From positions 62,001-126,000 of the forward strand of contig NZ_JOFJ01000003.1 in assembly GCF_000718255.1 (NCBI RefSeq): 64,000 nucleotides of DNA, written 5' to 3'. Every line of letters starts with the position of its first letter. Position 1 is the stretch's first letter. This DNA comes from Spirillospora albida (GTDB lineage Bacteria > Actinomycetota > Actinomycetes > Streptosporangiales > Streptosporangiaceae). Position numbers and translations under genes: made by a program. The notes beneath the pieces are model-generated. The model made no database searches and was not told the origin of the DNA. It saw nothing but the letters and a program-made list of their open reading frames with translations. Below are positions 25,242 through 34,291 of the stretch, in pieces.

Positions 25242-27592
25242 GTGCGTGCACGGCGCCGGGCTGCGGCGGAAACCTGGACGGCGGATACTGCGTCATATGC
25301 GGCATGGCGGCCACTTCGAGCGCGCCGAGCGCGGCGCCCGCCTCGGCCGATGCCTGCGGCCGGTCCGGGTGCGGCGGGACGATCCAGGACGGCTACTGCG
25401 ACGTCTGCGGGTCTCCCCCCTCCACGGGCACTCCCCCGGCGAGCACGCCGGCCCCGTCCGGAGGCGTCTCCTCGGGAAGCGTTCCCTCGGGAAGCGTTCC
25501 CTCGGGCAGCGGCCGGACGGGCAGCACGCGGACGGGTTCCGCGCGCTCCTCGGGGCGGCGGGGCGGGCTCGGCGCGGGGCTCGTGGAGGTCCCGCCCGTC
25601 CCGTACCGGGATCCGTCGACGGCGGTGATGAGCGACCCCCAGGTCGCGGAGGCCAAGCGGTACTGCAGCGGCTGCGGCGAGCCCGTCGGGCGCGGGCGGG
25701 GCGACCGTCCCGGGCGGACGGAGGGCTTCTGCCCGAAGTGCCGCACCAGGTTCTCCTTCACCCCGAAGCTGAACCCCGGGGACCGGGTCGGCGGCCAGTA
25801 CGACGTGCTCGGCTGCCTGGCGCACGGCGGCCTCGGCTGGATCTACCTCGCGAAGGACCGCAACGTCAGCGACCGGTGGGTCGTGCTGAAGGGCCTGCTG
25901 GACAGCGGCGACGCCGACGCGATGGCAGCCGCGGCGGCCGAGCGGGCGTTCCTCGCCGAGGTCGAGCACCCCAACATCGTCAAGATCTACAACTTCGTCC
26001 AGCACGGCGGCGACGGCTACATCGTCATGGAGTACGTCGGCGGCCGGTCGCTGAAGGACATCCTGGTCCAGCGGCGGCAGGACCTCGGCGCCGACTCGCT
26101 GCCGCTCGCGCAGGCGATCGCGTACGCGCTGGAGGTGCTGCAGGCGCTCGGCTACCTGCACGCGCAGGGCCTGGTGTACTGCGACTTCAAGCCGGACAAC
26201 GTGATCCAGTCGGAGGAGCAGCTGCGGCTGATCGACCTCGGCGGCGTGCGGCGGCTGGACGATCCGGACGGCGCGATCTACGGAACGGTCGGCTACCAGG
26301 CCCCCGAGATCGCCGACACGGGCCCGTCGGTGTCGTCCGACCTCTACACGGTCGGGCGGGCGCTGGCCGTGCTGAGCTTCCCGTTCCGGGGCTACACGAC
26401 GACGTACGCGGAGAGCCTCCCGCCGCGCGCGGAGGTACCGCTGCTGCAGCGGTTCGAGTCGTTCGACCGGCTGCTGCGCCGGGCGACGCACCGGGATGCG
26501 GCGCGGCGGTTCCAGAGCGCGGCGGAGATGGCGGAGCAGCTGACCGGCGTCCTGCGCGAGGTCCTGGCGGCGGAGGACGGCCAGCCGCGCCCCGCGCCAT
26601 CGGCGCTGTTCGGGCCGGAGCGCTTCACGCCCGGCACGGAGTACGACACCGCGCACGGCACGGGCGAGGGCGCGCCCGTGGACGCGCCGCTGCCCCCGGT
26701 CCCGCCGGCGGCCGCGGCGGCGGCGCTGCCGGTCCCGCTCGTGGACGGCGCCGACCCCGCGGCGCAGTTCCTGTCCGGGCTGACCTCGCTGGAGCCCGAC
26801 CAGCTCGCCGCGGCGCTCGGCAACGCCCCCGAGCGGACGCCGGAGGTGCGGCTGACCCTCGCGCGCGCGGAGATCGAGCGGGCCGGCCACGCCGCGGCGG
26901 GGCGGCTGCTGGACGAACTCGCCGCGGACCGTCCGGACGACTGGCGGATCGAGTGGTACCGGGCCGTCGCGCTGCTCGCGGAGGGCCGCTTCACCGAGGC
27001 GCAGCCCCGGTTCGACCTGCTCTACTCGCTGCTGCCGGGCGAGACGGCGCCGAAGCTGGCGCTCGCCTACTGCCGGGAGCGGAACGCGCCGCAGGGCGCG
27101 GCGGAGCTGTACGAGCGGGTCTGGCGCACCGACCAGACCTACATCAACGCGGCGTTCGGCCTCGCGCGGGTGCGGCTCGCCGCGGGCGACCGGCCCGGCG
27201 CGGTGGCGGTCCTCGACTCGGTTCCGCGGACGTCGATCCGGTGGCTGCCCGCCCAGGTCGCGGCGGTCGCGACGGCGGTGCGGGGCCGTCCGCCGGGCGA
27301 GCCGACGGCAGCCGAGCTGATCGGCGCGGCGGACCGGCTCGACGGGCTCGGACTGGACGGGGAGCGCCGCGAGCGCCTCGTCGCCGAGGTCCTGGAGGCG
27401 TCGCTCGACTGGCTTCCGGCCCAGCGGGGCGCGCAGGGCGGGGCCGTGCTCGGCACGCCGCTCGCGGAGGCGCCGCTGCGCCACCGCCTCGAACACACGT
27501 ACCGGGAGCTCGCCCGCCACACCCGCGACCGGGACGAGGCCCGGATGCTCATCGACGCCGCCAACACCGTACGCCCGAGGACGCTCCTGTGA
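25238..27592 (+). CDS. pknG: PknG-like serine/threonine protein kinase
   Basis: 784 aa from TTG 25238. Order: two zinc-ribbon-like motifs (CGGNLDGGYCVICG, CGGTIQDGYCDVCG), a Ser/Gly/Thr-rich linker, the PknG rubredoxin-like pair (CSGC...CPKC), the kinase domain, and a C-terminal TPR region ending AANTVRPRTLL. Kinase marks: CLAHGGLGWIYLA, ATP Lys in WVVLKG, GLVYCDFKPDNV, IDLGGVRRL (DLG in place of DFG, as in mycobacterial PknG), and GYQAPEI. Mycobacterial PknG regulates 2-oxoglutarate metabolism by phosphorylating the FHA protein GarA. The extra N-terminal zinc ribbons are not in the mycobacterial protein as I know it. Stop overlaps the PP2C start. Confidence 0.96.
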   Translation: MSACTAPGCGGNLDGGYCVICGMAATSSAPSAAPASADACGRSGCGGTIQDGYCDVCGSPPSTGTPPASTPAPSGGVSSGSVPSGSVPSGSGRTGSTRTGSARSSGRRGGLGAGLVEVPPVPYRDPSTAVMSDPQVAEAKRYCSGCGEPVGRGRGDRPGRTEGFCPKCRTRFSFTPKLNPGDRVGGQYDVLGCLAHGGLGWIYLAKDRNVSDRWVVLKGLLDSGDADAMAAAAAERAFLAEVEHPNIVKIYNFVQHGGDGYIVMEYVGGRSLKDILVQRRQDLGADSLPLAQAIAYALEVLQALGYLHAQGLVYCDFKPDNVIQSEEQLRLIDLGGVRRLDDPDGAIYGTVGYQAPEIADTGPSVSSDLYTVGRALAVLSFPFRGYTTTYAESLPPRAEVPLLQRFESFDRLLRRATHRDAARRFQSAAEMAEQLTGVLREVLAAEDGQPRPAPSALFGPERFTPGTEYDTAHGTGEGAPVDAPLPPVPPAAAAAALPVPLVDGADPAAQFLSGLTSLEPDQLAAALGNAPERTPEVRLTLARAEIERAGHAAAGRLLDELAADRPDDWRIEWYRAVALLAEGRFTEAQPRFDLLYSLLPGETAPKLALAYCRERNAPQGAAELYERVWRTDQTYINAAFGLARVRLAAGDRPGAVAVLDSVPRTSIRWLPAQVAAVATAVRGRPPGEPTAAELIGAADRLDGLGLDGERRERLVAEVLEASLDWLPAQRGAQGGAVLGTPLAEAPLRHRLEHTYRELARHTRDRDEARMLIDAANTVRPRTLL

Positions 27593-28725
27593 CCGACGAA
27601 CCGACCGGAACCGACCCCGCCGCGACGAAGACCGCGGAGCTGTCCTGCGCCGGCTGCGGCGAGATCGTGTTCCCGAGCGAGGACTTCTGCGAGAACTGCG
27701 GGCGGCGCCTGCGGGAGGGCGCCGCCGCGCCGGCGGGCGGGCCGGGCCCGGCGCGGCGCGAGGGCGCCACGACGAAGCAGTACCGGGGCGGCGCGGACCC
27801 GGCGCGCGCCTGCGCGCACTGCGCCTCCCGGACGATCGACGCGGAGGGCTACTGCGGGGCGTGCGGGATGCGGCAGCCCGCCGAGCGCGACCACGTCGAG
27901 ATCACCGTCCCGGCGGGCGCGGCGGGCGTGAGCGACCGCGGCAGGCGGTACGCCCGCAACGAGGACGCCCTGGCGCTGACCGGGCACGCCACCGGGGTCG
28001 CGGCCGTGGTGTCGGACGGGGTCGGCTCGTCCCAGCGCCCGGAGGAGGCGTCGCGCGCGGCGGCCGACACCGGCGCCGCCGAGCTGGCGGCCCGGCTCGA
28101 CGCGGGCACGGACCCGCAGGAGGCGACCCGCCTCGCCGCGCTGAAGGCGGCGGCCGCCGTCGCCGCCCTGGCCGGGTCGCCCGGGGAGGCTCCGTCCTGC
28201 ACGTACGTCTCGGCGGTCGTGCACGGAGGCGCCGTCACGGTCGGCTGGATCGGCGACAGCCGCGTCTACTGGATCGCGGCGCAGGAGCCGCCCGAGGACG
28301 CGGCGGACGCCGGGGTCGAGGCCGACACGGCCGATCTGGCGGAGCTGACCGGGTCGGCGCAGCTCACCGAGGACGACTCGTGGGCCGCGTTCATGGTGGC
28401 GGAGGGCGCGCTGACGGAGGCCGAGGCGGAGGCGCATCCCAACGCGCACGTCATCACGGCCTGGCTGGGAGCCGACGCCGGGGAGGTGCACCCGCACGTG
28501 CGCACGTACCGGCCGTCCGGCCCCGGAACGCTGCTGGTGTGCAGCGACGGCCTGTGGAACTACTTCCCCGCCCCGGCCGCGCTGGCGGCGCTGGTGGACG
28601 GCTCCGCCGACGCCCTCGGCACCGCGCGGACCCTGGTGCGGCACGCGCTGGACGCGGGCGGCCGCGACAACATCACGGTCGCCGTGATCCCCCTCCCGAC
28701 CCCGAGCACGGAGCAGCCACGATGA
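27589..28725 (+). CDS. PP2C family serine/threonine phosphatase with zinc ribbons
   Basis: 378 aa from GTG 27589, overlapping the kinase stop by 4 nt. Two N-terminal zinc-ribbon motifs (CAGCGEIVFPSEDFCENCG; CAHCASRTIDAEGYCGACG) precede a PP2C/PPM domain: GRRYARNEDALAL, VVSDGVGSS with metal Asp, VGWIGDSRVYW, LLVCSDGLWNYF and GGRDNITVAVI. It would be metal-dependent and cytosolic, and is expected to reverse the action of the neighbouring kinase. The ribbons resemble those on the kinase and on the FHA protein of the same operon. Next gene overlaps by 4 nt (ATGA). Confidence 0.96.
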   Translation: MTDEPTGTDPAATKTAELSCAGCGEIVFPSEDFCENCGRRLREGAAAPAGGPGPARREGATTKQYRGGADPARACAHCASRTIDAEGYCGACGMRQPAERDHVEITVPAGAAGVSDRGRRYARNEDALALTGHATGVAAVVSDGVGSSQRPEEASRAAADTGAAELAARLDAGTDPQEATRLAALKAAAAVAALAGSPGEAPSCTYVSAVVHGGAVTVGWIGDSRVYWIAAQEPPEDAADAGVEADTADLAELTGSAQLTEDDSWAAFMVAEGALTEAEAEAHPNAHVITAWLGADAGEVHPHVRTYRPSGPGTLLVCSDGLWNYFPAPAALAALVDGSADALGTARTLVRHALDAGGRDNITVAVIPLPTPSTEQPR

Positions 28726-30056
28726 GCCACCCGCACTTCTCGATCAGCGTCGACCAGAACAAGTTCCTCCCCGAGGGCGGGCGCGAGGTGCACGCCATCG
28801 TGTCGGTGGAGGCCACCGACACGCGCGGCTCCCAGCCGGTCCGGGTCGACCGGACCCGCGCCGGCGAAGTGATCATCATCGACACGTCCGGGTCGATGTC
28901 GTACCCGGAGACCAAGCTCCGCGCGGCGATCGAGGCGGCGCAGACCGCGATCGACACGCTCCGCGACGGGGTCGAGTTCGCCGTGGTGTCCGGGTCGAAC
29001 TGGGCGACCATGGTGTACCCCGCGCAGCCGGGGCTCGTCGCCGCCGACGACCGGACGCGGCGGGAGGCCAAGCGGGCGCTGGGCCGGCTGACGGCGTCCG
29101 GCGGCACCGCGATCGGGTCGTGGCTGCGGCTCGCCGACGAGCTCTTCGGCGACCGCGACGGCATCCGGCACGCGATCCTCCTGACCGACGGCAAGAACCA
29201 GCACGAGTCGGCGGAGGAGCTCGACGCCGTCCTGTTCCGCTGCGGGGGCCGGTTCGTGTGCGACTGCCGCGGCGTCGGCACCGACTGGGAGGTCGCCGAG
29301 CTGCGGAAGGTCGCGTCCGCGCTGCTCGGCACCGTGGACATCGTCGCCGACCCGGCCGGGCTCGTCGCCGACTTCCAGGCGATGACGGAGGCGGCGATGG
29401 GCAAGGCCGTCGCGGACGTCGCGCTGCGCGTGTGGACACCGCAGACCGCCCGGATCAAGTTCGTCAAGCAGGTCATGCCGACCGTCGAGGACCTCACCGG
29501 GCGGCGGACGGACTCGGCTCCGCAGGCGGGCGACTACCCGCTCGGCGCGTGGGGCTCGGAGGTCCGCGACTACCACATCTGCGTGGAGGTGCCCCCGGGA
29601 GAGATCGGCAGGGAGCTGCGCGCGGCGTGGGTGAAGGTGGTCGTGCCGGGCGAGGCGGGCGAGGAGCCGCAGGTCCTCGCGTCCGGGAACGTCCTGGCCC
29701 AGTGGACCGACGACGAGGCCGCATCCACGAAGATCAACGCGCGGGTCGCGCACTACACCGGCCAGGTCGAACTCGCCGCCGCCGCCCAGGAGGGGCTGCA
29801 GGCGTACCGGGACGGCGACCTCGAGACGGCGACGGCGCGGCTGGGCCGGGCCGTCGTCCTCGCCGGGGAAGCGGGGAACGACGCGATGACGGCGATGCTG
29901 CGGAAGGTCGTGGACGTCATCGACCCCGTGACCGGCACCGTCCGGCTCAAGCGCGACATCAGCAAGGCCGCCGAGATGGAGCTCGACACCCGGTCGAGCA
30001 AGACCGTCCGGACGCGCAAGGACGAGACCGTCAACTCCCGGCGCGGGCAGGGCTGA
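28722..30056 (+). CDS. VWA domain-containing protein
   Basis: 444 aa. An N-terminal beta stretch is followed by a von Willebrand A domain with complete MIDAS: IIIDTSGSMSYPE, Thr in TASGGTAIGSW, Asp in ILLTDGKNQ. The C-terminal part has a beta-rich region and a TPR-like helical stretch (YTGQVELAAAAQEGLQAYRD). No signal peptide or membrane segment, so cytosolic. VWA proteins linked to a PP2C and a Ser/Thr kinase recall the TerY-phosphorylation triad of tellurite/stress loci. It probably binds a protein partner through Mg. Its ATG overlaps the phosphatase stop. Confidence 0.94.
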   Translation: MSHPHFSISVDQNKFLPEGGREVHAIVSVEATDTRGSQPVRVDRTRAGEVIIIDTSGSMSYPETKLRAAIEAAQTAIDTLRDGVEFAVVSGSNWATMVYPAQPGLVAADDRTRREAKRALGRLTASGGTAIGSWLRLADELFGDRDGIRHAILLTDGKNQHESAEELDAVLFRCGGRFVCDCRGVGTDWEVAELRKVASALLGTVDIVADPAGLVADFQAMTEAAMGKAVADVALRVWTPQTARIKFVKQVMPTVEDLTGRRTDSAPQAGDYPLGAWGSEVRDYHICVEVPPGEIGRELRAAWVKVVVPGEAGEEPQVLASGNVLAQWTDDEAASTKINARVAHYTGQVELAAAAQEGLQAYRDGDLETATARLGRAVVLAGEAGNDAMTAMLRKVVDVIDPVTGTVRLKRDISKAAEMELDTRSSKTVRTRKDETVNSRRGQG

Positions 30057-30058
30057 GC

Positions 30059-30814
30059 ATGGCCACCTGCCCCAACGGCCACGGCACGCAGGCGACGGAC
30101 TACTGCGACGTCTGCGGCGAGCGCATGGGCTCGTCCGCCCCGGCCTCCGGCGGGGGGACGGCGGGTCCCCCGGGCACGCCGCGGCCGCCGTCGCGTCCCG
30201 CCGGCGCCACGCCCTGCCCGGACTGCGGGACGCCCGCCGTCGGCCGGTTCTGCGAGGAGTGCGGCTACGACTTCGCGACGGGCGGCGGGCGGCCGACGCC
30301 GCTCGAGGCGGCGGCTCCGCCGCCGCTCTCCGTCCCGCCGCTCTCCGTCCCGCCGCCGGTGCCCCCGACCCCGCCCCCGGCCGTGCCCCCCGTCGAGGGC
30401 GGCGTCTGGACGGCCGTGGTCACCGCCGACCGCGACTACTACGACACCGTCATGGAGGCCGGAGGACCCGACTCCGCCTCCCTGGCGTTCCCCCCGTACG
30501 CGCCGGAGCGGCGGATCCCCCTCACCGGGTCGCAGGCCCGGATCGGGCGCCGCAGCTCGTCCCAGCCCACCCCGCCCGAGATCGACCTCCGCGAACCCCC
30601 GGAGGACCCGGGTGTCTCGCACGTCCACGCGGTCCTGCTCGCCAAGCCCGACGGCGGCTGGACGCTCGTGGATCCGGGATCCACGAACCGGACCTGCCTC
30701 AACGGGTCCACCGAGCCCATCCCCCTGAACGTGGAGATCCCGGTCTCCGACGGAGACCGCATCCACGTCGGGGCCTGGACCACCATCACGCTCACCCGAG
30801 GCGAGGCGACATGA
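30059..30814 (+). CDS. FHA domain protein with N-terminal zinc ribbons
   Basis: 251 aa. Two N-terminal ribbons (CPNGHGTQATDYCDVCG with one His ligand; CPDCGTPAVGRFCEECG), a Pro-rich linker with a repeated PPLSVPP, then an FHA domain: RIGRRSSS, GVSHVHAVL, WTLVDPGSTNRTCLNG, and VSDGDRIHVGAWTTI. FHA domains bind phosphothreonine, so this is the likely substrate or reader of the operon's kinase, like GarA for PknG. No obvious GarA-type ETTS motif is seen at the N-terminus. It starts 2 nt after the VWA stop and overlaps the next gene by 4 nt. Confidence 0.95.
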   Translation: MATCPNGHGTQATDYCDVCGERMGSSAPASGGGTAGPPGTPRPPSRPAGATPCPDCGTPAVGRFCEECGYDFATGGGRPTPLEAAAPPPLSVPPLSVPPPVPPTPPPAVPPVEGGVWTAVVTADRDYYDTVMEAGGPDSASLAFPPYAPERRIPLTGSQARIGRRSSSQPTPPEIDLREPPEDPGVSHVHAVLLAKPDGGWTLVDPGSTNRTCLNGSTEPIPLNVEIPVSDGDRIHVGAWTTITLTRGEAT

Positions 30815-32286
30815 CCGCCGTCCAGCAGGCACCCCAGACGGCGCCCCCGGCGGCACCGCCCGCCGCGCGGCCGTCCCGGTCCCCGGCACGCGCACGGCAC
30901 GCCCCCGCCGCGCCCCCGCCCACCGGGATCCGCCGGGCGCTGCCCCGGACGGTCGCGGCCCGCGTCCGCGTCCTCACGGCGCTCGCCGCCGCGCTGCTCG
31001 TCGCGCTCCTCGCCGTCGCCTGGACGGCGGTCACGGACGCCCGCGAGGGCATCCGGGTGATCGGGCACGACGCGGGCCCGCAGGTCGTGGCGACCGGCGA
31101 CCTGTACTTCCAGCTCACCGACATGGACGCGCAGCTCGCCAACGCGCTGCTCGGCGCCGACCGGCGGGCGGCCCTCGCCCGCTACGAGCAGAACCGGGAG
31201 AAGGCGGGCGCCGCGCTGCTCGCGTCCGCGAAGCTCGCCGACGAGTCCACCGAGGACAACACCGCCCGGGACCTTCTGGACGCCTTCGGCCGGTACGAGC
31301 GGCTCGCCGGGCAGGCGCTCCTGCTCGACGAGCAGAACCCGCACGCCGCCGGCCCGCCGGCGCGGAAGGTCCTGGACGTGTACCGCGAGGCGACCGACCT
31401 CATGAAGCTGGACCTGCTGCCCAAGGCGTACAACCTGACGCTCGACAACGGCACGCTCGTCCGGCACACCTATGAGGAAAAGCGCTCCGCCGTGCTCACC
31501 GGGCGGACGCTCCTCCTCGTCACCGGTCTGCTGCTGCTCGCCGTCCTCGCCGGGCTCCAGCTGTACCTGGCGGCGCGGTTCCGGCGGCTGCTGAACCCGG
31601 CGCTGGCGCTCGCGACGCTCGGCACCCTGGTGCTGGTGACGGCGGGAACGATGATGCTGTCGGCGCAGGCCGCGCACCTGCGCGACGCCAAGCAGGAGGG
31701 CTTCGACTCGATCCTGGCCCTCGCCCGCGCCCGCGCGATCAGCAACAGCGCGAACGCCGACGAGACCCGGTTCCTCCTCGACCCGGGCCGCGCCGACGCG
31801 TACGAGCAGGTGTTCCTCAGCAAGTCGCAGACCGTCCTGTACCTGCCGGCGGGGAACCTCGGGAAGTACCACCGGCAGGTGGAGGGGGACCTGACCTTCG
31901 AGCCGGGGCGCGCGTCGTTCCTCGGGTTCCTCGGCGACGAGGCGTCCCGCTCCACCGAGCCGCGTCAGGTCGCCGCGCTGCGGCGGGTGCTGGAGGAGTA
32001 CAAGGGGTTCCAGCGCAGCGACCGCGCGATGCGGGACCTGGTCTACGGAGGGCAGCGCGGCCGGGCGGTCGGCGCGCGCGCGGGCGCCGCGGAGTTCGCC
32101 CAGTTCGACCGTTCCCTGCAGGAGCTGATCGGGACGCACCGGACCGCTTTCGACACGGCCGTGCGCAAGGGCGACGACGGGACGGGCGGCTGGTACGCGG
32201 TGCTACCGGCCGCGGGCGCGGGCATCGCGCTGCTGCTCCTGCTCGGGGTGCGGCCGCGGCTGGCCGAGTACCGATGGTCGAAGTGA
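30811..32286 (+). CDS. GlnX-like four-helix membrane sensor protein
   Basis: 491 aa. A Pro/Ala-rich cytosolic N-terminus is followed by TM1 (VLTALAAALLVALLAVAW), an extracytoplasmic helical domain of about 170 residues, a TM pair (TLLLVTGLLLLAVLAGLQLYL; ALALATLGTLVLVTAGTMML), a second helical domain, and TM4 (AVLPAAGAGIALLLLLGV). Two tandem four-helix-bundle sensor domains match GlnX, the transmembrane partner of PknG in mycobacteria and corynebacteria. There GlnH binds amino acids and signals through GlnX. No GlnH is present here, so the ligand or binding protein is unknown. Last gene of the operon. Confidence 0.85.
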   Translation: MTAVQQAPQTAPPAAPPAARPSRSPARARHAPAAPPPTGIRRALPRTVAARVRVLTALAAALLVALLAVAWTAVTDAREGIRVIGHDAGPQVVATGDLYFQLTDMDAQLANALLGADRRAALARYEQNREKAGAALLASAKLADESTEDNTARDLLDAFGRYERLAGQALLLDEQNPHAAGPPARKVLDVYREATDLMKLDLLPKAYNLTLDNGTLVRHTYEEKRSAVLTGRTLLLVTGLLLLAVLAGLQLYLAARFRRLLNPALALATLGTLVLVTAGTMMLSAQAAHLRDAKQEGFDSILALARARAISNSANADETRFLLDPGRADAYEQVFLSKSQTVLYLPAGNLGKYHRQVEGDLTFEPGRASFLGFLGDEASRSTEPRQVAALRRVLEEYKGFQRSDRAMRDLVYGGQRGRAVGARAGAAEFAQFDRSLQELIGTHRTAFDTAVRKGDDGTGGWYAVLPAAGAGIALLLLLGVRPRLAEYRWSK

Positions 32287-32411
32287 GCGGCGTCGGGCCG
32301 GGCGGTCACCGAGATCAGTCGGTTACGTAAGTCCCGGTCGGCCCACATGATCGTAAGTTATGGTCGCGAACAAATCCCGTTACGGGAGAAATCGGCCACC
32401 CGAGGAGTGCC

Positions 32412-33590
32412 ATGATCACGGTCATCCTGGTGGTGATGTGCGTCGTGGTCGGGGTCCTCGAGCTGTACGCCGGCCGCCAGTCCGGGCGGCAGGCGGCCGC
32501 CTTCGAACGCCGTATCCGGGAACTGAACGAGCAGGTCACCAAGCAGAACAACGTGCTGGTCACGGTCGGCGAGCAGCTCACCGCCGAGCTGTCGCGGGTC
32601 AAGCGGGACGTGCTGCCCGCCCTCGACACCCGGCTGCGCTCGACCGTCGACCAGGTCGAGGACCTCGCCGGCCTCGTCCACCGCGCCGACGAGTTCCTCC
32701 GCACCCAGTCGGGCCGGCTCCGCGACCTGGAGCAGCAGCGCGTCACGCTCGCCGCGCTGCGCCGCAAGCTGACCGACGTCGAGACCTCCGTGCGGACCGT
32801 GACCGCCACCGGCGCCGCCTCGATCGAGGGCAAGGTCGACACCGCGCTCGACCGCCTCGCCGACCTGGAGCGCGGCGGCGCGGAGATCCTCGACCTCCAG
32901 CGCACCCTCACCCGCACCCTCGAGGACGTCGAGGACGTCGTCGCCGAGCTCCTCCAGTACACCGAGGGCGAGCTCGGCGACACCGTCACCGCCGCGCTCA
33001 CCGCCCGGCCGGCGGGCGACGCCACGTCCGTCACCGCGACCGGGCGGCTCTGGACGCGCGACGATCAGCTCGAGGACATCCTCACCGAGATGTACGAGCG
33101 GTGCGTCCGCGCGAACCGCCTGCACGTGCGGTTCCGGACCGCCGAGGGAGCGGACGGCCCGGAGGGCGCCGAGCGGCGCCGCTACTTCCTCGGCGGGCAG
33201 GACGCCGAGGACCTCGCCGGCGCGTTCAGCGCCCTGCTCATCTCCACCGGTGCCGACCTGCGCCCGAACGGCGCGGGCGCGCGCGGCCTCGCCAGGATCG
33301 AGCCCGGCCTCCCGTCCGGCGTCGAACCGGTCCGCCCGCCGGAGGACGAGGCGGCGCTCAAGGCGCTGCTGCGCGTCCTGCACGAGAGCTCCGGCGCGGT
33401 CGCGCAGATCGGCCCGCTCATGGCCGTCCGGACCCGGGACGAGCTGCTGTGCGCCGTGCTGACCGCCGGGCAGTCGCTGGAGCTGGAGAGCGACGAGGTG
33501 TTCTGGGACCCGGCCGCCGCGACCGTCCGGCTGCGGCGGCTCCCGTCCCACCAGCTGTGGGACCTCACGGCCTGGGCGGGGACGCCCTGA
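32412..33590 (+). CDS. Membrane-anchored coiled-coil protein, unknown function
   Basis: 392 aa. One N-terminal TM segment (MITVILVVMCVVVGVLELY) is followed by a long predicted coiled coil (about 25-190: FERRIRELNEQVTKQNNVL, LEDVEDVVAELLQYTEGE) and a globular C-terminal half of unknown fold (VRFRTAEGADGPE, GQDAEDLAGAFSALLISTGA). GAGGAG precedes the ATG. It lies 125 bp after the sensor gene with its own apparent upstream AT-rich stretch (32330-32390), so it may be separately transcribed. The last 26 bp overlap the convergent next gene. Confidence 0.85.
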   Translation: MITVILVVMCVVVGVLELYAGRQSGRQAAAFERRIRELNEQVTKQNNVLVTVGEQLTAELSRVKRDVLPALDTRLRSTVDQVEDLAGLVHRADEFLRTQSGRLRDLEQQRVTLAALRRKLTDVETSVRTVTATGAASIEGKVDTALDRLADLERGGAEILDLQRTLTRTLEDVEDVVAELLQYTEGELGDTVTAALTARPAGDATSVTATGRLWTRDDQLEDILTEMYERCVRANRLHVRFRTAEGADGPEGAERRRYFLGGQDAEDLAGAFSALLISTGADLRPNGAGARGLARIEPGLPSGVEPVRPPEDEAALKALLRVLHESSGAVAQIGPLMAVRTRDELLCAVLTAGQSLELESDEVFWDPAAATVRLRRLPSHQLWDLTAWAGTP

Positions 33591-34164
33591 CCGGCGCGGG
33601 CGGACCCGTGCCGTACACGCGGACGGTCCGCCGCCCCGGGTCGCCGAGCCGCACGTACAGCGGGCAGCGCGCCGCCCGCGTCGCCGGCTCCACCTCCGCG
33701 CACAGCCCGATCCCCGCCGCCCGGTCGAGGAACACGACGCTCTCCACGGCCCGTGCCCCCCGTACCGCGTACGGGACGGAGTCGGGGTCGTGCGCGTCGA
33801 ACAGCTCCTCGAACGTCAGCCGGCGCGCGAACCGCAGCAGCGCCGCCGCGTCCACGACGCGCGTGCCGACGGCCGCGGACGGGCCCGCCACGACGATCCC
33901 GAAGCTCGGGTTCTCGCGGCCCCGCACGTAGATCTCACGGTCGGGCTCCAGGCCCCGGCGCCGGGCGGGCACCTGCACCCCGAACCCGGCGTCGCCGGTC
34001 ACGTACGCGGGCGGGCCGAACCCGGCCGCCGCGTCGCCCGGCACGCCGACCGCCGTCTCGGGCGCCGCCCAGCCGGGCAGGTACACCGAGAGGCCGCGGA
34101 GCAGGAGCCGCCAGATCGGCCGTCCCGTGACATCCGGGTCGAACCGCCCCCGCGCGCCGTCCAT
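33565..34164 (-). CDS. Hypothetical protein
   Basis: 199 aa from the ATG at 34164; an upstream ATG at 34176 gives 203 aa and neither has a good ribosome-binding site. No recognised domain or signal peptide. The sequence is globular-looking with an acidic/hydrophobic pattern (LRFARRLTFEELFDAHDPDS, VPYAVRGARAVESVVFLDRA), strand-like C-terminus (CPLYVRLGDPGRRTVRVYG) and a Pro-rich tail. Convergent overlap of 26 bp with the coiled-coil gene. I cannot propose a function. Confidence 0.6.
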   Translation of the reverse strand: MDGARGRFDPDVTGRPIWRLLLRGLSVYLPGWAAPETAVGVPGDAAAGFGPPAYVTGDAGFGVQVPARRRGLEPDREIYVRGRENPSFGIVVAGPSAAVGTRVVDAAALLRFARRLTFEELFDAHDPDSVPYAVRGARAVESVVFLDRAAGIGLCAEVEPATRAARCPLYVRLGDPGRRTVRVYGTGPPAPVRASPPRP

Positions 34165-34291
34165 GCCCACCATCATCGGCCGCCACAGGGCCCCCGTTCA
34201 AGGGGTGCGCCACCCTCACCACCCGGGCGATGCGGCGCCGCGCGCCGGTCGGCTACGGTGGAACGAACCGGATCATGAAGAGGAAACCCCC

